Below, piece by piece: positions 10,209 to 19,944 of a stretch of DNA of 64,000 nt. The position numbers were made by a program, and so were the translations under genes. Under the pieces are notes generated by a model. That model did not search any database, was not told the origin of the DNA, and worked only from the letters and a program-made list of their open reading frames with translations. Origin of the DNA: Idiomarina rhizosphaerae (GTDB lineage Bacteria > Pseudomonadota > Gammaproteobacteria > Enterobacterales > Alteromonadaceae); assembly GCF_024159085.1 (NCBI RefSeq), contig NZ_JAMZDE010000008.1, forward strand, positions 558,001 to 622,000. Reading direction: 5' to 3'. Numbering within the stretch: position 1 is the first letter of the stretch; the number at the start of each line of letters is the position of its first letter.

Positions 10209-12469
10209 GACAGTCGCTGCCCGGTTTTATCTAAAAAGACCAAACCGTGGGTTTTAACGTGCCTTTCATAACGACTTACCGTTAACGGCTTAGAAAAGTA
10301 AAACCCCTGAAACTCTGAAAAGCCAATTTCGGTTAACCTTGTTAACTGAGACTTTTCTTCAACGCCTTCAACAACGCATTTAATTTTCAATTCAGAGCAA
10401 ATATTAAAAATACCCTTAACTAAGCTGTATTGTCGCCCGGATGTTTTTATGCCGCGAAGCAGCGCTCTGTCGAGTTTTAATTTATCAATGGGGTAATAAG
10501 CTAAGCGGGTAACGCTGGAATAACCGACCCCAAAGTCATCAACCGATACCTTAAAGCCCCAGGACTTCAATTCATTCATCAGCTCTAAGGAGTTGACCCG
10601 GTCCGACTCCAGACAGGTTTCTGTTAACTCCAACTCTATCTGTGAGGGCTTAACCGAAAAGTCAGCCAGATATTTGACCAGCTTCGAAATAAAATCGGGC
10701 TGAGAAAAGTCCAGCAGCGAAATGTTAATGGCTATGGGCAACAGCGGGAAATCATTTTTCTTCCATAGCGATATTTGAGCACAAACTTTCTGAACAATTA
10801 AATCGGTTAAACGACTTATCATTCGGTACTCTTCCGCAATTGGTATAAAAATAGCCGGAGAAATGGAACCCAGTACAGGACTGTCCCAGCGGGCCAGGGC
10901 TTCAAGCCCGACACAAGTGCCGTCAGCAGTCACTTTCGGTTGAAAACAAACATCCAACTCATCGTTCTGTATGGCTTCATCCAAAAGAATTGAGATTTCA
11001 TGGCGTTCCATAAACTCTTCTGAGTTTTCAGTATCGTAAAGATGATAAAACTGGTTCACAGAAGCAAACTTCTTCGCTTCCAACGCCCGGGAAACAACAA
11101 CGTCGGCGGTTTCACCATGCTTGGGAAATCTGGCCACACCAAACTGAAAAGACTGCTGACACTTAATACCCTGAAAGGTGTATTCTTTATCGAGAGAGTT
11201 TTTAATATCCAGTAAAACGTCTTTTAATTCATTCTCTACCGTCTTTGGCAAAATAAATACCAGCTTATTTAACGCAATAGTCGCAGTTAAACGCGGGTGC
11301 TGTCTGTGCTTCTTCAGCCGACTGTAAGAGGACGCTAAGAGCTTTCTGATAACACTCTCACCATACTTTAATCTGAGGTAGTCTTCGCTTTCACTCTGTG
11401 CGACAACCACAAAGAATTCACGATCTGATTTAGAAATTAATTTATTGCATTGCAACTCAAACCAGTCACTGTTCGGTAAGTTTGTCTGAGTATCCAGGTA
11501 ACGCAAACGGCGGTTTTCCTGCTCTAAGAACGTCAGGTTACTCTCCAGCGTTTTCTCTTGTGTACAATCAACAAATTCATACACATAAGAGCTGGCTTCC
11601 GGAACTTCCAATCTCACAACCTGTTGGTATGTATCTTCATGCCGAATAATCTTGCCACCCGTGGGGAATTTGGCATGGTTAATATCAGAAAACCAGTTAG
11701 AAATAGACTGAGAATCACTTCTCGTGGACTCATCTAAACCAAAAATATCACCGGCCTGTTTATTAAAATCTGTAATTAACCCGTCTTCATTAACAATAAC
11801 TTTTGGTCTTCTCGACTCGGCAAAAAATACCCGGTAAAGCGAGTTCTTACCTTTTAAGTAATCGTTGGATTTTTGTGTTTCCTGATTCAGCCGTTTTGCA
11901 GCCACTATAGTACGAGCAACGGCCAGAGGAATGCAGATATTAAAGAATAGAAACATGTTTCCTGCGATATACCATGCAGCATCAGGAAACAGCACATTCG
12001 GCTCAGCAAAAAAGGACAAATTAACATTGTTAAAAACAATATAAAAAGGCGCGATATTCAATATGGCATAAAATATCGCAGCCCTACCACCCAGAAGCAT
12101 TAAAGCAATTAGGGGGCAAGCATACATATACATCGAACCTATTTTTGCAAGGTTCATATCATCCAGGAACAAATTACAGGAGACACTTGCTGAAATAATA
12201 GTAATCTGCAAAAAGTTAGCACAAAAATAATAGTAGTTCTTACTTAACCAAAGTAAGCCCAACATGCTAACTAAGAAAGCGGATGTAATTGCAATAATAT
12301 GGGGAAGTTGAGCTTCTAAAGCGTCATCAAAGCTGTGTAAAAACACAACCAGACACAAAAGCATTCCGGAGAAAAGAATAATTCTTAGTGCGCTGACTCG
12401 CCAATTAGGAACACCATTTTCTGACGTTCCTTCGTCTTTAAGCAGAAAAAAGTTATTTAAGAAGTTCAT
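10205..12469 (-). CDS. Membrane-bound EAL-domain protein with degenerate GGDEF (probable c-di-GMP phosphodiesterase)
   Basis: A 754-residue protein. Residues about 28-190 contain five or six transmembrane helices of an uncharacterised sensor type, followed by a PAS-like segment (about 210-310). Next comes a GGDEF-like domain with no recognisable GG[DE]EF signature, so it is not expected to make c-di-GMP. The C-terminal EAL domain (about 500-740) keeps the catalytic signature: EALARW, the NIS metal-site segment, the DDFGVGYSS loop, the VVEGVEE glutamate and the QGFYFSKP end. Hydrolysis of c-di-GMP at the membrane is therefore the likely activity, controlling motility against attachment. It is monocistronic and convergent with the YchJ-like gene. 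Confidence 0.9.
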   Translation of the reverse strand: MNFLNNFFLLKDEGTSENGVPNWRVSALRIILFSGMLLCLVVFLHSFDDALEAQLPHIIAITSAFLVSMLGLLWLSKNYYYFCANFLQITIISASVSCNLFLDDMNLAKIGSMYMYACPLIALMLLGGRAAIFYAILNIAPFYIVFNNVNLSFFAEPNVLFPDAAWYIAGNMFLFFNICIPLAVARTIVAAKRLNQETQKSNDYLKGKNSLYRVFFAESRRPKVIVNEDGLITDFNKQAGDIFGLDESTRSDSQSISNWFSDINHAKFPTGGKIIRHEDTYQQVVRLEVPEASSYVYEFVDCTQEKTLESNLTFLEQENRRLRYLDTQTNLPNSDWFELQCNKLISKSDREFFVVVAQSESEDYLRLKYGESVIRKLLASSYSRLKKHRQHPRLTATIALNKLVFILPKTVENELKDVLLDIKNSLDKEYTFQGIKCQQSFQFGVARFPKHGETADVVVSRALEAKKFASVNQFYHLYDTENSEEFMERHEISILLDEAIQNDELDVCFQPKVTADGTCVGLEALARWDSPVLGSISPAIFIPIAEEYRMISRLTDLIVQKVCAQISLWKKNDFPLLPIAINISLLDFSQPDFISKLVKYLADFSVKPSQIELELTETCLESDRVNSLELMNELKSWGFKVSVDDFGVGYSSVTRLAYYPIDKLKLDRALLRGIKTSGRQYSLVKGIFNICSELKIKCVVEGVEEKSQLTRLTEIGFSEFQGFYFSKPLTVSRYERHVKTHGLVFLDKTGQRLS

Positions 12470-12541
12470 GCTGGCCCGAATCAGTTCTCAGACAGCCATT
12501 AAAGAACGTTAAACCTTAAAAATCAACTACCTTTACTCAAG

Positions 12542-13048
12542 TTACTCTATATTAATCAGGTGCTGTCGATAAAAACGCCAGTGTCTGGAGTTTATTAAAT
12601 ACCAGCCACAAACAAACCAACCAAAAACAATTGCGGCGCGACCAAATGAAAAAGCACCATGTTGTTCAATGAATAGCCAGAAAATAAGTACGGCATCAAA
12701 AACTAAAGATAGTAATAGCAGAGGTTGCGCAAAACGCATTAATCTATTTGCCCAGTTAGGTTTGTCTTCGCCGACAAAGGTAGTTGCCAGCAAAACAATT
12801 AAGGCAGGCAGGCCAATCAGTAACATCAATCCAAACTGCTCTGAACTGGTGTAGAAGAGTTTCAATAATCGCGTGCGATCTTCAGAAAAGGTCAGAGATA
12901 TGATAGCGGCGACATAGCCACGCATTTCAAATAAAAGCACCAGCAGGAGCGAGAGCGGGATACTCGCCCGGCCCTCTTTATCCAGGTATCGTGCTCTCTC
13001 TACCAATCGCTGCCCGGCGCTTGTCGCCTCGCTGCCAGATTTTTTCAT
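12542..13048 (-). CDS. DUF2919 family inner-membrane protein (YfeZ-like)
   Basis: A 168-residue membrane protein with about four hydrophobic helices. The N-terminal pattern YLDKEGRASIPLSLLLVLLFEMRGYV matches the start of the DUF2919 family, for which no function is known. The ATG at 13048 makes the gene overlap the upstream DUF2061 gene by 71 bases in another frame. A TTG about 15 codons further in (before VERARYLDKEG) would shorten the overlap, so the start is uncertain. The two genes are almost surely cotranscribed. Confidence 0.75.
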   Translation of the reverse strand: MKKSGSEATSAGQRLVERARYLDKEGRASIPLSLLLVLLFEMRGYVAAIISLTFSEDRTRLLKLFYTSSEQFGLMLLIGLPALIVLLATTFVGEDKPNWANRLMRFAQPLLLLSLVFDAVLIFWLFIEQHGAFSFGRAAIVFGWFVCGWYLINSRHWRFYRQHLINIE

Positions 13049-13196
13049 GGAAATAATAACCTACTGTATTCACTAAAGGTTCAATCAGAGCAATTGCACC
13101 ACCAAGCACGACATCGCCTGTCATTAACCAGACTACGCCAAAGGCGATGGTAAAATGCATGATACCAAATGATACTGTCTTTACTGCGTCTTTCAT
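12978..13196 (-). CDS. DUF2061 family small membrane protein
   Basis: A 72-residue protein with the DUF2061 signature: KTVSFGIMHFTIAFGVVWLMTGDVVLGGAIALIEPLVNTVGYYFHEKIW. Two transmembrane helices flank a short loop, and the HEKIW motif lies at the end. Function is unknown. The C-terminal tail (GDKRRAAIGRESTIPG) is encoded by the same DNA as the N-terminus of the downstream DUF2919 gene in a different frame. Confidence 0.85.
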   Translation of the reverse strand: MKDAVKTVSFGIMHFTIAFGVVWLMTGDVVLGGAIALIEPLVNTVGYYFHEKIWQRGDKRRAAIGRESTIPG

Positions 13197-13268
13197 AACA
13201 ATCTCCCGCGTCGACTTTTGTTAATTATTGCCGATTAAGATTGTTACAGCCAATTGATAAAAGCGATA

Positions 13269-13287
13269 ACCCTGTTCGTTGCAGGGT
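13269..13287 (-). terminator. Probable terminator of uvrB
   Basis: A 6-bp stem ACCCTG/CAGGGT with a 7-base loop lies just past the uvrB stop on the minus strand. The downstream T-run is weak. Confidence 0.4.
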
Positions 13288-13295
13288 ATTTATCT

Positions 13296-15329
13296 CTAAA
13301 CCGCTCGTTTAAGTTGTTCGCGCAGTTCAGCAACTTCATCGCGCAGTTTACCCGCTTGTTCAAACTCAAGGTTCTGCGCCGCTTTATACATCTCTTTCTC
13401 TTTGGCATCGATTTCTTTCATAACGGCTTTCGCGTCTTTAACGACCACCGTGCGGGCATCATACCCAGATGCCACCTCTGCCAGAGCTTTTTCAGCCTTA
13501 CTCTTACGCGCTTTGGCGGAGCCCTGCCCCAGGTCCATCACGTCGGTAATGTCTTTATTCAAACCCTGCGGAGTAATACCGTGCTCTTTGTTGTAAGCAA
13601 TTTGCTTCTCGCGGCGGCGGTCAGTTTCATCCATCGCGCGTTGCATTGAGCCGGTAATACGGTCAGCGTATAAAATAGCCCGACCGTTAACATTACGTGC
13701 GGCACGACCAATAGTCTGAATTAACGAGCGATCGGAGCGCAGGAAACCTTCTTTATCTGCGTCTAATATCGCGACCAACGACACCTCAGGCATATCCAGA
13801 CCTTCGCGCAGCAAGTTAATACCCACCAGCACATCGAACTTACCCAGACGCAAATCGCGGATAATTTCCATGCGCTCAACAGTATCAATATCGGAATGCA
13901 GGTAACGCACTTTTATACCGTGTTCATCCAGATAGTCGGCTAAATCTTCCGACATCTTTTTGGTCAAAGTTGTCGCCAGAACCCGCTCGCCTACCTCTGT
14001 CCGTAAGCGTATTTCAGACATTAAATCATCCACCTGGGTAGCAACCGGACGCACTTCTATCTGCGGGTCTATCAACCCGGTCGGCCTGACAACCTGCTCA
14101 ACCACTTCATTACCACTGCGCTCTAATTCATACTTGCCCGGTGTCGCTGACACATACAGGGTTTGTGGCGCTATCGCCTCAAACTCATCAAATTTAAGCG
14201 GCCGGTTATCCAGTGCTGAGGGCAAACGAAAGCCATATTCCACCAGGTTTTCTTTACGCGAACGGTCGCCCTTATACATAGCGCCAACCTGCGACACAGT
14301 AACGTGCGACTCATCAATAATAAGCAGTGCGTTATCCGGTAAGTAGTCCATTAAGGTTGGTGGCGGCTCGCCCGGTGCACGACCGGATAAATAGCGTGAG
14401 TAGTTTTCAATGCCCGAGCAATAGCCAAGCTCCAGCATCATTTCAATATCAAACTGAGTCCGCTGATTAATGCGTTGCTCTTCTATCAGTTTATTTTGCT
14501 TAAGCAAAATATCGCGACGATCTTTCAGCTCATCTTTTATCTTTTCAATGGCTTTAACCAGCACTTCCCGCGGCGTTACATAATGCGTTTTCGGATAAAT
14601 AGTGGCACGCGCAACGTCTTTTTCGGTAATCTGCCCGGTTAAAGGCTCGAAAAAGCTAATGCGATCAACTTCACTGTCAAACAGCTCCAGGCGCACCGCT
14701 ATTTCTTCCGATTCGGCCGGGAATATATCAATCACATCGCCACGAACCCGGTAAGTACCGCGCTCGAAGGCTGCGTCATTTCGCTTATACTGCAACTGAG
14801 CCAAACGCCGCAGAACGTCACGTTGATCGATAATGTCACCGCGACGCAAATGCAGCATCATTTTCATGTAAGACTCGGGATCACCCAAACCGTAAATAGC
14901 TGATACTGACGCAACCAGAACCACATCGCGGCGTTCCATCAAAGCCTTGGTAGCTGACAAACGCATTTGCTCTATGTGGTCGTTAATTGAGGCGTCTTTC
15001 TCAATGAAAGTATCGGTTGTCGGCACGTAAGCTTCAGGCTGATAGTAGTCATAGTAAGAGACAAAATATTCCACCGCGTTATTGGGGAAATACTCTTTCA
15101 TCTCACCATAAAGCTGCGCCGCCAGGGTTTTATTATGTGCCAGTATCAACGTAGGGCGCTGCGAGCGTTCAATTACGTTTGCCATGGTAAAAGTTTTACC
15201 CGAACCGGTGACACCCAAAAGCACCTGATGCGCCAAACCAGCGTCCAGATTATCGAGCAGCGATTCAATGGCTTTGGGCTGATCACCCGCCGGCTTGTAT
15301 TTAGAAACCAGTTCAAATTTCTTAGCCAC
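13296..15329 (-). CDS. uvrB: Excinuclease ABC subunit B
   Basis: The damage-verification helicase of nucleotide excision repair, loaded by UvrA and bound by UvrC. Length 677 is normal. Visible features are Walker A GVTGSGKT (near residue 39), the beta-hairpin region [12 protein letters not shown] (near 92) that inserts between DNA strands, the DESH box in LLIIDESHV, helicase motif [11 protein letters not shown], and a C-terminal UVR domain ([20 protein letters not shown]) for UvrC contact. It overlaps the start-proximal MATE gene by 8 bases, so expression probably depends on a promoter inside or upstream of that gene. I saw no convincing LexA box just upstream. Confidence 0.98.
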   Translation of the reverse strand: MAKKFELVSKYKPAGDQPKAIESLLDNLDAGLAHQVLLGVTGSGKTFTMANVIERSQRPTLILAHNKTLAAQLYGEMKEYFPNNAVEYFVSYYDYYQPEAYVPTTDTFIEKDASINDHIEQMRLSATKALMERRDVVLVASVSAIYGLGDPESYMKMMLHLRRGDIIDQRDVLRRLAQLQYKRNDAAFERGTYRVRGDVIDIFPAESEEIAVRLELFDSEVDRISFFEPLTGQITEKDVARATIYPKTHYVTPREVLVKAIEKIKDELKDRRDILLKQNKLIEEQRINQRTQFDIEMMLELGYCSGIENYSRYLSGRAPGEPPPTLMDYLPDNALLIIDESHVTVSQVGAMYKGDRSRKENLVEYGFRLPSALDNRPLKFDEFEAIAPQTLYVSATPGKYELERSGNEVVEQVVRPTGLIDPQIEVRPVATQVDDLMSEIRLRTEVGERVLATTLTKKMSEDLADYLDEHGIKVRYLHSDIDTVERMEIIRDLRLGKFDVLVGINLLREGLDMPEVSLVAILDADKEGFLRSDRSLIQTIGRAARNVNGRAILYADRITGSMQRAMDETDRRREKQIAYNKEHGITPQGLNKDITDVMDLGQGSAKARKSKAEKALAEVASGYDARTVVVKDAKAVMKEIDAKEKEMYKAAQNLEFEQAGKLRDEVAELREQLKRAV

Positions 15330-16680
15330 GTTCTCTCCTCAACTCGCGTGAAAACCACCAGTACGCAATAACAGCAGTAAACAGATTAGCGACCACCCCG
15401 CCAATAAATAAACCGGTTAAGTCAGCGAGTAAACTCCCCAAATATGAGAGCGGTACGAATAAAACAAATAAACGAATGATACTCAACCACAACGCGTTCA
15501 TTGGCCGGTGCACAGCATTAAAGCTGGAATTCGTCAGTATAATAATGCCCTGTAATCCGTAACCCAACGGCATAATATAAATAAAGAGCTTAACGATGTC
15601 GGCAACCGCCTGCTCTTCGGCAAATACTTGCGCAATCCAGTGCGCGGTTACCAGCATCAGCAAATAAATTATCGCCTGAATGGCCAGCACAGCTTTTAAC
15701 GCTGTCCGGTAGGCTTCTTTCACCCGATCAATACGATCCGCACCATAGTTCTGGCTAATTAAAGGTGGCAACGACATAGACAACGCCAGAATAATAACGC
15801 TGGCCAGTGACTCCAGTCGGGAGCCCACACCGAACGCTGCCACGGCCGGAGCTCCGTATGATGCGACAATAGCAGTCATCACTGACATAGCTAATGGCGT
15901 CAGCATATTGGCGCTGGCTGCCGGCATACCTATTTTTAAAATACCGCGAGCTGACTTAATCCATGCCTGAAAAAAAGGTCGTCCGGCCGGTGGTTTAGAA
16001 GAAACCAGCTTGTTTCTGCGCAGCAACCAAAACACTAAAAAGACACCACTAAACCAGGAAATAACACTGGCAAGAGCGGCACCCTCAATGCCCATGGCGG
16101 GTATAGGTCCCCAGCCAAAAATTAAAATTGGGTCGAAAATGGCGTTCGCCAACCCTCCGGAAGCCATAATAAGCGATGGTGTTCGTGTGTCACCGGCTGC
16201 TCGCAGAACCGCATTCCCAACCATAGGCGTAACCAACATCACGCAGCCCAGATACCAGAGCGTCATATACTCCCGTATCAACGGCATCAGCCGTTCCTGT
16301 GCCTGCAATAAGCTGAAAACCGGATCCATCAGCAAGTAGCCAATAAGTGCCAATGCAGCAACTAGTATGGCGGATACCGAAAGCGCAGAAAAACCGTCAA
16401 AATGAGCCTCTTCCGGCCTGTCTGAGCCGTATTTACGGGCAATGACGGCAGAAGTTCCTATACCTAAACCTATGGCCAGGCTTATAACGGTGAAAGTAAC
16501 GGGGAAGGTAAAGCTGACAGCCGCAAGAGGGTCTGTTCCGAGCATACTGATAAAGAAGGTATCGACAACATTGAAGCTAATAAGAGTAGCCACACCGAAA
16601 ATAACCGGCCAGGTCATTTCCCAGAGTTTTTGTCCTACCGGCGCGCTGATAAGACTTCTTGATGCGTCGGCAGCTGCCAT
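15322..16680 (-). CDS. MATE family multidrug/cation antiporter
   Basis: A 452-residue polytopic protein with about twelve transmembrane helices in two homologous halves, typical of the MATE/NorM family, which expels cationic compounds in exchange for Na+ or H+. Features include the N-terminal [29 protein letters not shown] helix pair and the repeated [14 protein letters not shown] helix of the second half. It overlaps uvrB, with which it is probably cotranscribed. The substrate is unknown. Confidence 0.88.
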   Translation of the reverse strand: MAAADASRSLISAPVGQKLWEMTWPVIFGVATLISFNVVDTFFISMLGTDPLAAVSFTFPVTFTVISLAIGLGIGTSAVIARKYGSDRPEEAHFDGFSALSVSAILVAALALIGYLLMDPVFSLLQAQERLMPLIREYMTLWYLGCVMLVTPMVGNAVLRAAGDTRTPSLIMASGGLANAIFDPILIFGWGPIPAMGIEGAALASVISWFSGVFLVFWLLRRNKLVSSKPPAGRPFFQAWIKSARGILKIGMPAASANMLTPLAMSVMTAIVASYGAPAVAAFGVGSRLESLASVIILALSMSLPPLISQNYGADRIDRVKEAYRTALKAVLAIQAIIYLLMLVTAHWIAQVFAEEQAVADIVKLFIYIMPLGYGLQGIIILTNSSFNAVHRPMNALWLSIIRLFVLFVPLSYLGSLLADLTGLFIGGVVANLFTAVIAYWWFSRELRRERG

Positions 16681-16813
16681 TCAATCCCTCCTCAGTTCGA
16701 TAGCCGAATAGTGTACATGAGACTGCGCTTTGTGGCTACGGAGAATAGACTTTAGCCACTGCGATCCGTATAGTAATGGGCATTTCAACCCTTGCGAAAA
16801 ACAGGATCTGAAC

Positions 16814-18001
16814 GTGGATTATCAACTCTCTGATCGTATCAATGCGATTCAACCATCGCCGACTCTGGCGGTTACTCAAAAAGCCAATGAATTACGCCAA
16901 CAAGGCAAAGATGTTATTGGTCTGGGCGTCGGCGAGCCAGATTTTGATACACCAGATTTTATCAAAGAAGCGGCTATTCAGGCGATTCGCGATGGTAAAA
17001 CAAAATACACTGCGGTCGATGGCATCGACGAGCTAAAAGATGCGGTCATTAAAAAGCTGGAGCGCGACAATAACCTGAGCTACGAGCGCAAAGAAATTAT
17101 TGTCTCTGCCGGCGGCAAACACAGTATTTTTAATTTGCTCAGTGCCTGGTTAAACCCGGGTGATGAAGTCATTATCCCCGCGCCTTATTGGGTTTCTTAT
17201 CCGGATATGACCAAACTGGTTGGCGCAGAGCCCGTTATTGTTAAAGCCGGTATTGATCAGCGTTTTAAGATCACACCAGAACAACTGCGCGAAGCACTAA
17301 CCGATAAAACCCGGTTAATGTTTATTAATAGTCCGTCTAACCCGGCGGGAACCGCATACACAGCAGACGAACTGAAAGCTCTGGCTGAAGTATTGCGTGA
17401 CTATCCAAAGGTACTTATCGCCACTGACGATATGTATGAACATATCCTCTGGAGTGATTCCGCTTTTGCTAACTTCCCTATGGTGGCTCCGGATCTTAAA
17501 GATCGCACCGTTATCCTGACCGGAGTATCCAAAGCTTACGCAATGACAGGCTGGCGTATCGGTTATGCTGCCGGACCTAAGCCTATTATTGCAGCCATGA
17601 AAAAAATGCAGTCACAAAGTACTTCAAACCCAACCAGCATTAGTCAGTATGCAGCGGCGGCGGCATTAAATGGTGACCAGAGTTGCATTGACACCATGGT
17701 AAGTGCATTTAAAGAGCGTCACGACTACCTGGTAGATGCCTTAAATAGCATCGACGGCGTTAACTGTGTGCCCGGTGACGGCACCTTCTACGCATTCGCA
17801 CAGGTTGACAAGTTAATGGCTAAAGCTAAGGTCAGCAGCGACGTTGAACTTTGCGAAAAACTGCTCACCGAAGCAAACGTAGCCTTAGTGCCGGGCTCGG
17901 CTTTCGGTACCGATGGATATTGCCGTCTGTCCTTTGCGACCAGCATGGATGTATTAAAAGAAGCGGTTAAGAGAATTAAAGACTTCTCAGAAAGTTTATA
18001 A
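16814..18001 (+). CDS. Aspartate aminotransferase (class I PLP-dependent)
   Basis: Transfers the amino group between aspartate and 2-oxoglutarate, linking amino-acid and TCA metabolism. The 395-residue product shows the class Ib fold: GLGVGEPDFDTPDFIKEAA near the N-terminus, the NSPSNPAGTAY loop with the Asn contacting the cofactor, and the PLP-lysine motif GVSKAYAMTGWRIGY. The start is a GTG at 16814 with AGGA 7 bases upstream. The frame stays open upstream to 16730, but those residues do not resemble the family. A strong terminator follows. It may also act as a prephenate or aromatic transaminase, as some class Ib enzymes do. Confidence 0.92.
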   Translation: MDYQLSDRINAIQPSPTLAVTQKANELRQQGKDVIGLGVGEPDFDTPDFIKEAAIQAIRDGKTKYTAVDGIDELKDAVIKKLERDNNLSYERKEIIVSAGGKHSIFNLLSAWLNPGDEVIIPAPYWVSYPDMTKLVGAEPVIVKAGIDQRFKITPEQLREALTDKTRLMFINSPSNPAGTAYTADELKALAEVLRDYPKVLIATDDMYEHILWSDSAFANFPMVAPDLKDRTVILTGVSKAYAMTGWRIGYAAGPKPIIAAMKKMQSQSTSNPTSISQYAAAAALNGDQSCIDTMVSAFKERHDYLVDALNSIDGVNCVPGDGTFYAFAQVDKLMAKAKVSSDVELCEKLLTEANVALVPGSAFGTDGYCRLSFATSMDVLKEAVKRIKDFSESL

Positions 18002-18007
18002 AATAAA

Positions 18008-18044
18008 GGTTTTGGCGCCATTTTCCTGAATGAGCGCCAAAACC
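18008..18044 (+). terminator. Terminator of the aspartate aminotransferase gene
   Basis: An 11-bp perfect stem GGTTTTGGCGC/GCGCCAAAACC with a 15-base loop starts 7 bases after the stop codon. Confidence 0.7.
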
Positions 18045-18416
18045 CTATTAATTGAACAGTCATTCCAGCTTAAATCAAGCCAATATTGCCCTTTTCTATT
18101 TTGATAGTTTTATTACAAATTACTAAAAGTCCACCTCAGATAAAGTCAATTAGATCCCGATCAATTTAAGCAATGTCAAGCTTGATCAACCTATTTTTAG
18201 AAAGATTTTTTGGCGCGTTTTTTAGTCAAATTCACTAAGAAATACACAAGTTGCTGATTCTTCAGGCATTGGTTGGTGACGGAATCACCAACATGAGTGT
18301 TTATTCATCAAAATAACATAAACCATTGTATTTTATAGGAATTAAATCACTGCGTTATTTTTTAACCAGCCCTAAAAATGCCTCCAAACCCGCATCACTA
18401 TTACAACTTAACAGAG

Positions 18417-18498
18417 TTAAACACAAGGTTATCCACAGATTCCGTGGATAAGATCATGTAGCCGTTATCTACTGCGACATTCAGATATCTGTGGATAA
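18417..18498. promoter_or_regulatory. Cluster of DnaA boxes (DARS/datA-like candidate)
   Basis: Four matches to the DnaA box TTATNCACA lie within 82 bases: TTAAACACA at 18417-18425 (one mismatch), a perfect TTATCCACA at 18429-18437, an inverted one-mismatch box at 18443-18451 and a perfect inverted box at 18490-18498. The second and third form an 8-bp dyad TTATCCAC/GTGGATAA. No dnaA, dnaN, parA or gidA gene is nearby, so this is not the usual oriC context. Clusters outside oriC in E. coli either titrate DnaA (datA) or recycle it (DARS1, which lies near uvrB there). Whether this site acts in either way is inference. Confidence 0.55.
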
Positions 18499-18670
18499 TG
18501 AGATCAGCGATAAACATAGTACTTATGTTATACCTGAATATTTTACAGTTACTTGACATTGTCATCGATAACGATTGGCGCCTGTTTTAGCGCTGATATG
18601 ATTAAAAAAGCTATTTTGTCGACTTTTTCGACAACCGAACCGTTTTCCTTTAAAAACCTTCGCAGAATAG

Positions 18671-18699
18671 TTGACACCCCTGCGTATGAGCTTTAATAT
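18671..18699 (+). promoter_or_regulatory. Sigma-70 promoter of the tRNA-Asn pair
   Basis: A perfect -35 TTGACA (18671-18676), a 17-base spacer and a -10 TAATAT (18694-18699) lie about 20 bases before the first tRNA. The GC-containing discriminator TCGCAGCCG fits stringent-controlled stable RNA promoters. Confidence 0.75.
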
Positions 18700-18719
18700 T
18701 CGCAGCCGTTGAATGTTGT

Positions 18720-18796
18720 TCCCCAGTAGCTCAGTTGGTTAGAGCGGTGGACTGTTAATCCATGTGTCGTTGGTTCGAATCCAACCTGGGGAGCCA
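18720..18796 (+). tRNA. tRNA-Asn (anticodon GTT), first copy
   Basis: A complete 77-base cloverleaf with encoded CCA. Acceptor arms TCCCCAG/CTGGGGA, the D-arm GCTC..GAGC, anticodon loop CTGTTAA with anticodon GTT, and a T-arm with GTTCGAATCC-type loop are all present. It is followed after 22 bases by an identical copy under the same promoter. Confidence 0.97.
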
Positions 18797-18818
18797 AGCA
18801 ACATCCAACCTATTCAAT

Positions 18819-18895
18819 TCCCCAGTAGCTCAGTTGGTTAGAGCGGTGGACTGTTAATCCATGTGTCGTTGGTTCGAATCCAACCTGGGGAGCCA
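18819..18895 (+). tRNA. tRNA-Asn (anticodon GTT), second copy
   Basis: Identical in sequence to the first copy, with encoded CCA and the same GTT anticodon. The terminator begins 9 bases later. Two copies from one strong promoter is a gene-dosage arrangement. Confidence 0.97.
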
Positions 18896-18904
18896 CATTT
18901 AGAG

Positions 18905-18929
18905 AAAACCGCCTAAAGGGCGGTTTTTT
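18905..18929. terminator. Bidirectional terminator after the tRNA genes
   Basis: AAAACCGCC/GGCGGTTTT with a TAAAG loop and a T-run on the plus strand. It also encodes the last codons and stop of the convergent glycosyltransferase gene and can terminate it on the minus strand. Confidence 0.9.
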
Positions 18930-19944
18930 CGTTTCTGGACCACAGCCCTGCACTCAGTTCTGCAACAGGCTGCTGAGCGCCTTTAGATATCCACTGCGCT
19001 AGTTCATCTGCAACATTAGGCCAATATAGCCGTTGCGGATTACGTTGGGTTAACCAGCTATCAATTGATACGCTGTCGATTCGCTTAAGGACATGCGCCA
19101 ACCCCTGCTCCTGCAGTATCTGCGCATTCCATTTTTGCTCAAACTGACCGGTCAAAGGTTTTACTGCAAGCGCTTTGCCCTGACTCAGAGCCTCACAACT
19201 GGTTTCAAACCCCGCATTAGACAAAATAGCCGACGCCTTATTGAAGTGAGCGGCAAACTCCGCTCTCGAAGGTGGGTAACACTCAATATGACCTAAAGAA
19301 TCGCGCTTAGCCAAAGGATGAAAAAAAGAAAACTCGTAATTATCTAAAGGCTGCAATTGCTCAATCACATGCCGTGGGTCTTCAAAGGGTAAATACACAA
19401 CCACACGTTGCATTAAGCCCCCACAGTTATTTTCTTCATGCCTGACCACGGGGGGAATCGCATTCCCAGTCGAAAGCCAGTGCATACCGACAGGCTCTGA
19501 ACAGGGCGCAAATGAAGATATCAGCTTTTTCTGCCACCAGGACAAGCGCCGGAACAATTCAGGCTCCTGAAACGCATACTGACGACCCAAGCCAATACAG
19601 CGCACTCCGGCTTTCTTAGCCGCCCAGGCGGTTACGGGTTCATAATCTGTGATCACTAAATCGTAATTTTTTACCGGTAACTTTTTTACATCCTGCCAAA
19701 ACTGACTCCAGTCGTTGTTCAGCAAAGTTTTACGTCTTCGTAACCGACCTTTTTCAGTGACAAAAGACAAACCCTGCTGCCACTGATAATCACCGAAAAC
19801 GTCCATATCGAATAAACCGGCAACATCACGCCCCGATATCAGGTAATCAATATCAACATTATATTTTGCAAGAGACTTTGCCATGGTGTGACAGCGACTC
19901 AGGTGACCATTACCCGTGCCCTGTATACCATAAAGAATTTTCAT
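18913..19944 (-). CDS. MJ1255/VC2487-family glycosyltransferase
   Basis: A 343-residue GT-B-type glycosyltransferase-like protein. The N-terminus MKILYGIQGTGNGHLSRCHTMA with its GNGH loop and the later LSNAGFETSCEALSQGKALAV motif, with the acceptor Glu/Gly region binding the nucleotide sugar, mark it as the MJ1255/VC2487 family. The donor and acceptor sugars are unknown. The stop codon lies inside the terminator stem shared with the tRNA operon. Its start overlaps the upstream PAP2 phosphatase gene by 4 bases, so the pair is translationally coupled and may act together on a lipid-linked saccharide or membrane glycolipid. Confidence 0.85.
   Translation of the reverse strand: MKILYGIQGTGNGHLSRCHTMAKSLAKYNVDIDYLISGRDVAGLFDMDVFGDYQWQQGLSFVTEKGRLRRRKTLLNNDWSQFWQDVKKLPVKNYDLVITDYEPVTAWAAKKAGVRCIGLGRQYAFQEPELFRRLSWWQKKLISSFAPCSEPVGMHWLSTGNAIPPVVRHEENNCGGLMQRVVVYLPFEDPRHVIEQLQPLDNYEFSFFHPLAKRDSLGHIECYPPSRAEFAAHFNKASAILSNAGFETSCEALSQGKALAVKPLTGQFEQKWNAQILQEQGLAHVLKRIDSVSIDSWLTQRNPQRLYWPNVADELAQWISKGAQQPVAELSAGLWSRNEKTAL

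Larger units (their letters stand above)
18002..18719. other. Long AT-rich intergenic region
   Basis: About 700 bases without a credible gene on either strand. It holds, in order, the aspartate aminotransferase terminator, a perfect 8-bp dyad GTTGGTGA/TCACCAAC at 18272-18292, a cluster of DnaA boxes at 18417-18498, and the tRNA promoter at 18671-18699. Five GATC sites fall between about 18152 and 18505. Apart from these I see no conserved structure or protein-like frame. Confidence 0.7.

Noticed and set aside
13254-13649. 131-residue frame opposite the uvrB 3' end
   Set aside because: Shadow of the conserved uvrB C-terminal region.
16730-16813. 28-residue N-terminal extension of the aspartate aminotransferase
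   Set aside because: Unlike the family, with no Shine-Dalgarno; the GTG at 16814 has AGGA 7 bases before it.
18272-18292. 8-bp dyad GTTGGTGA/TCACCAAC as an sRNA terminator
   Set aside because: No U-tract follows and no promoter-like start lies a sensible distance upstream.
18417-18498. The DnaA-box cluster as the replication origin oriC
   Set aside because: No dnaA, dnaN, mnmG or parAB nearby and no 13-mer-type unwinding repeats seen; DARS or datA is a better hypothesis.
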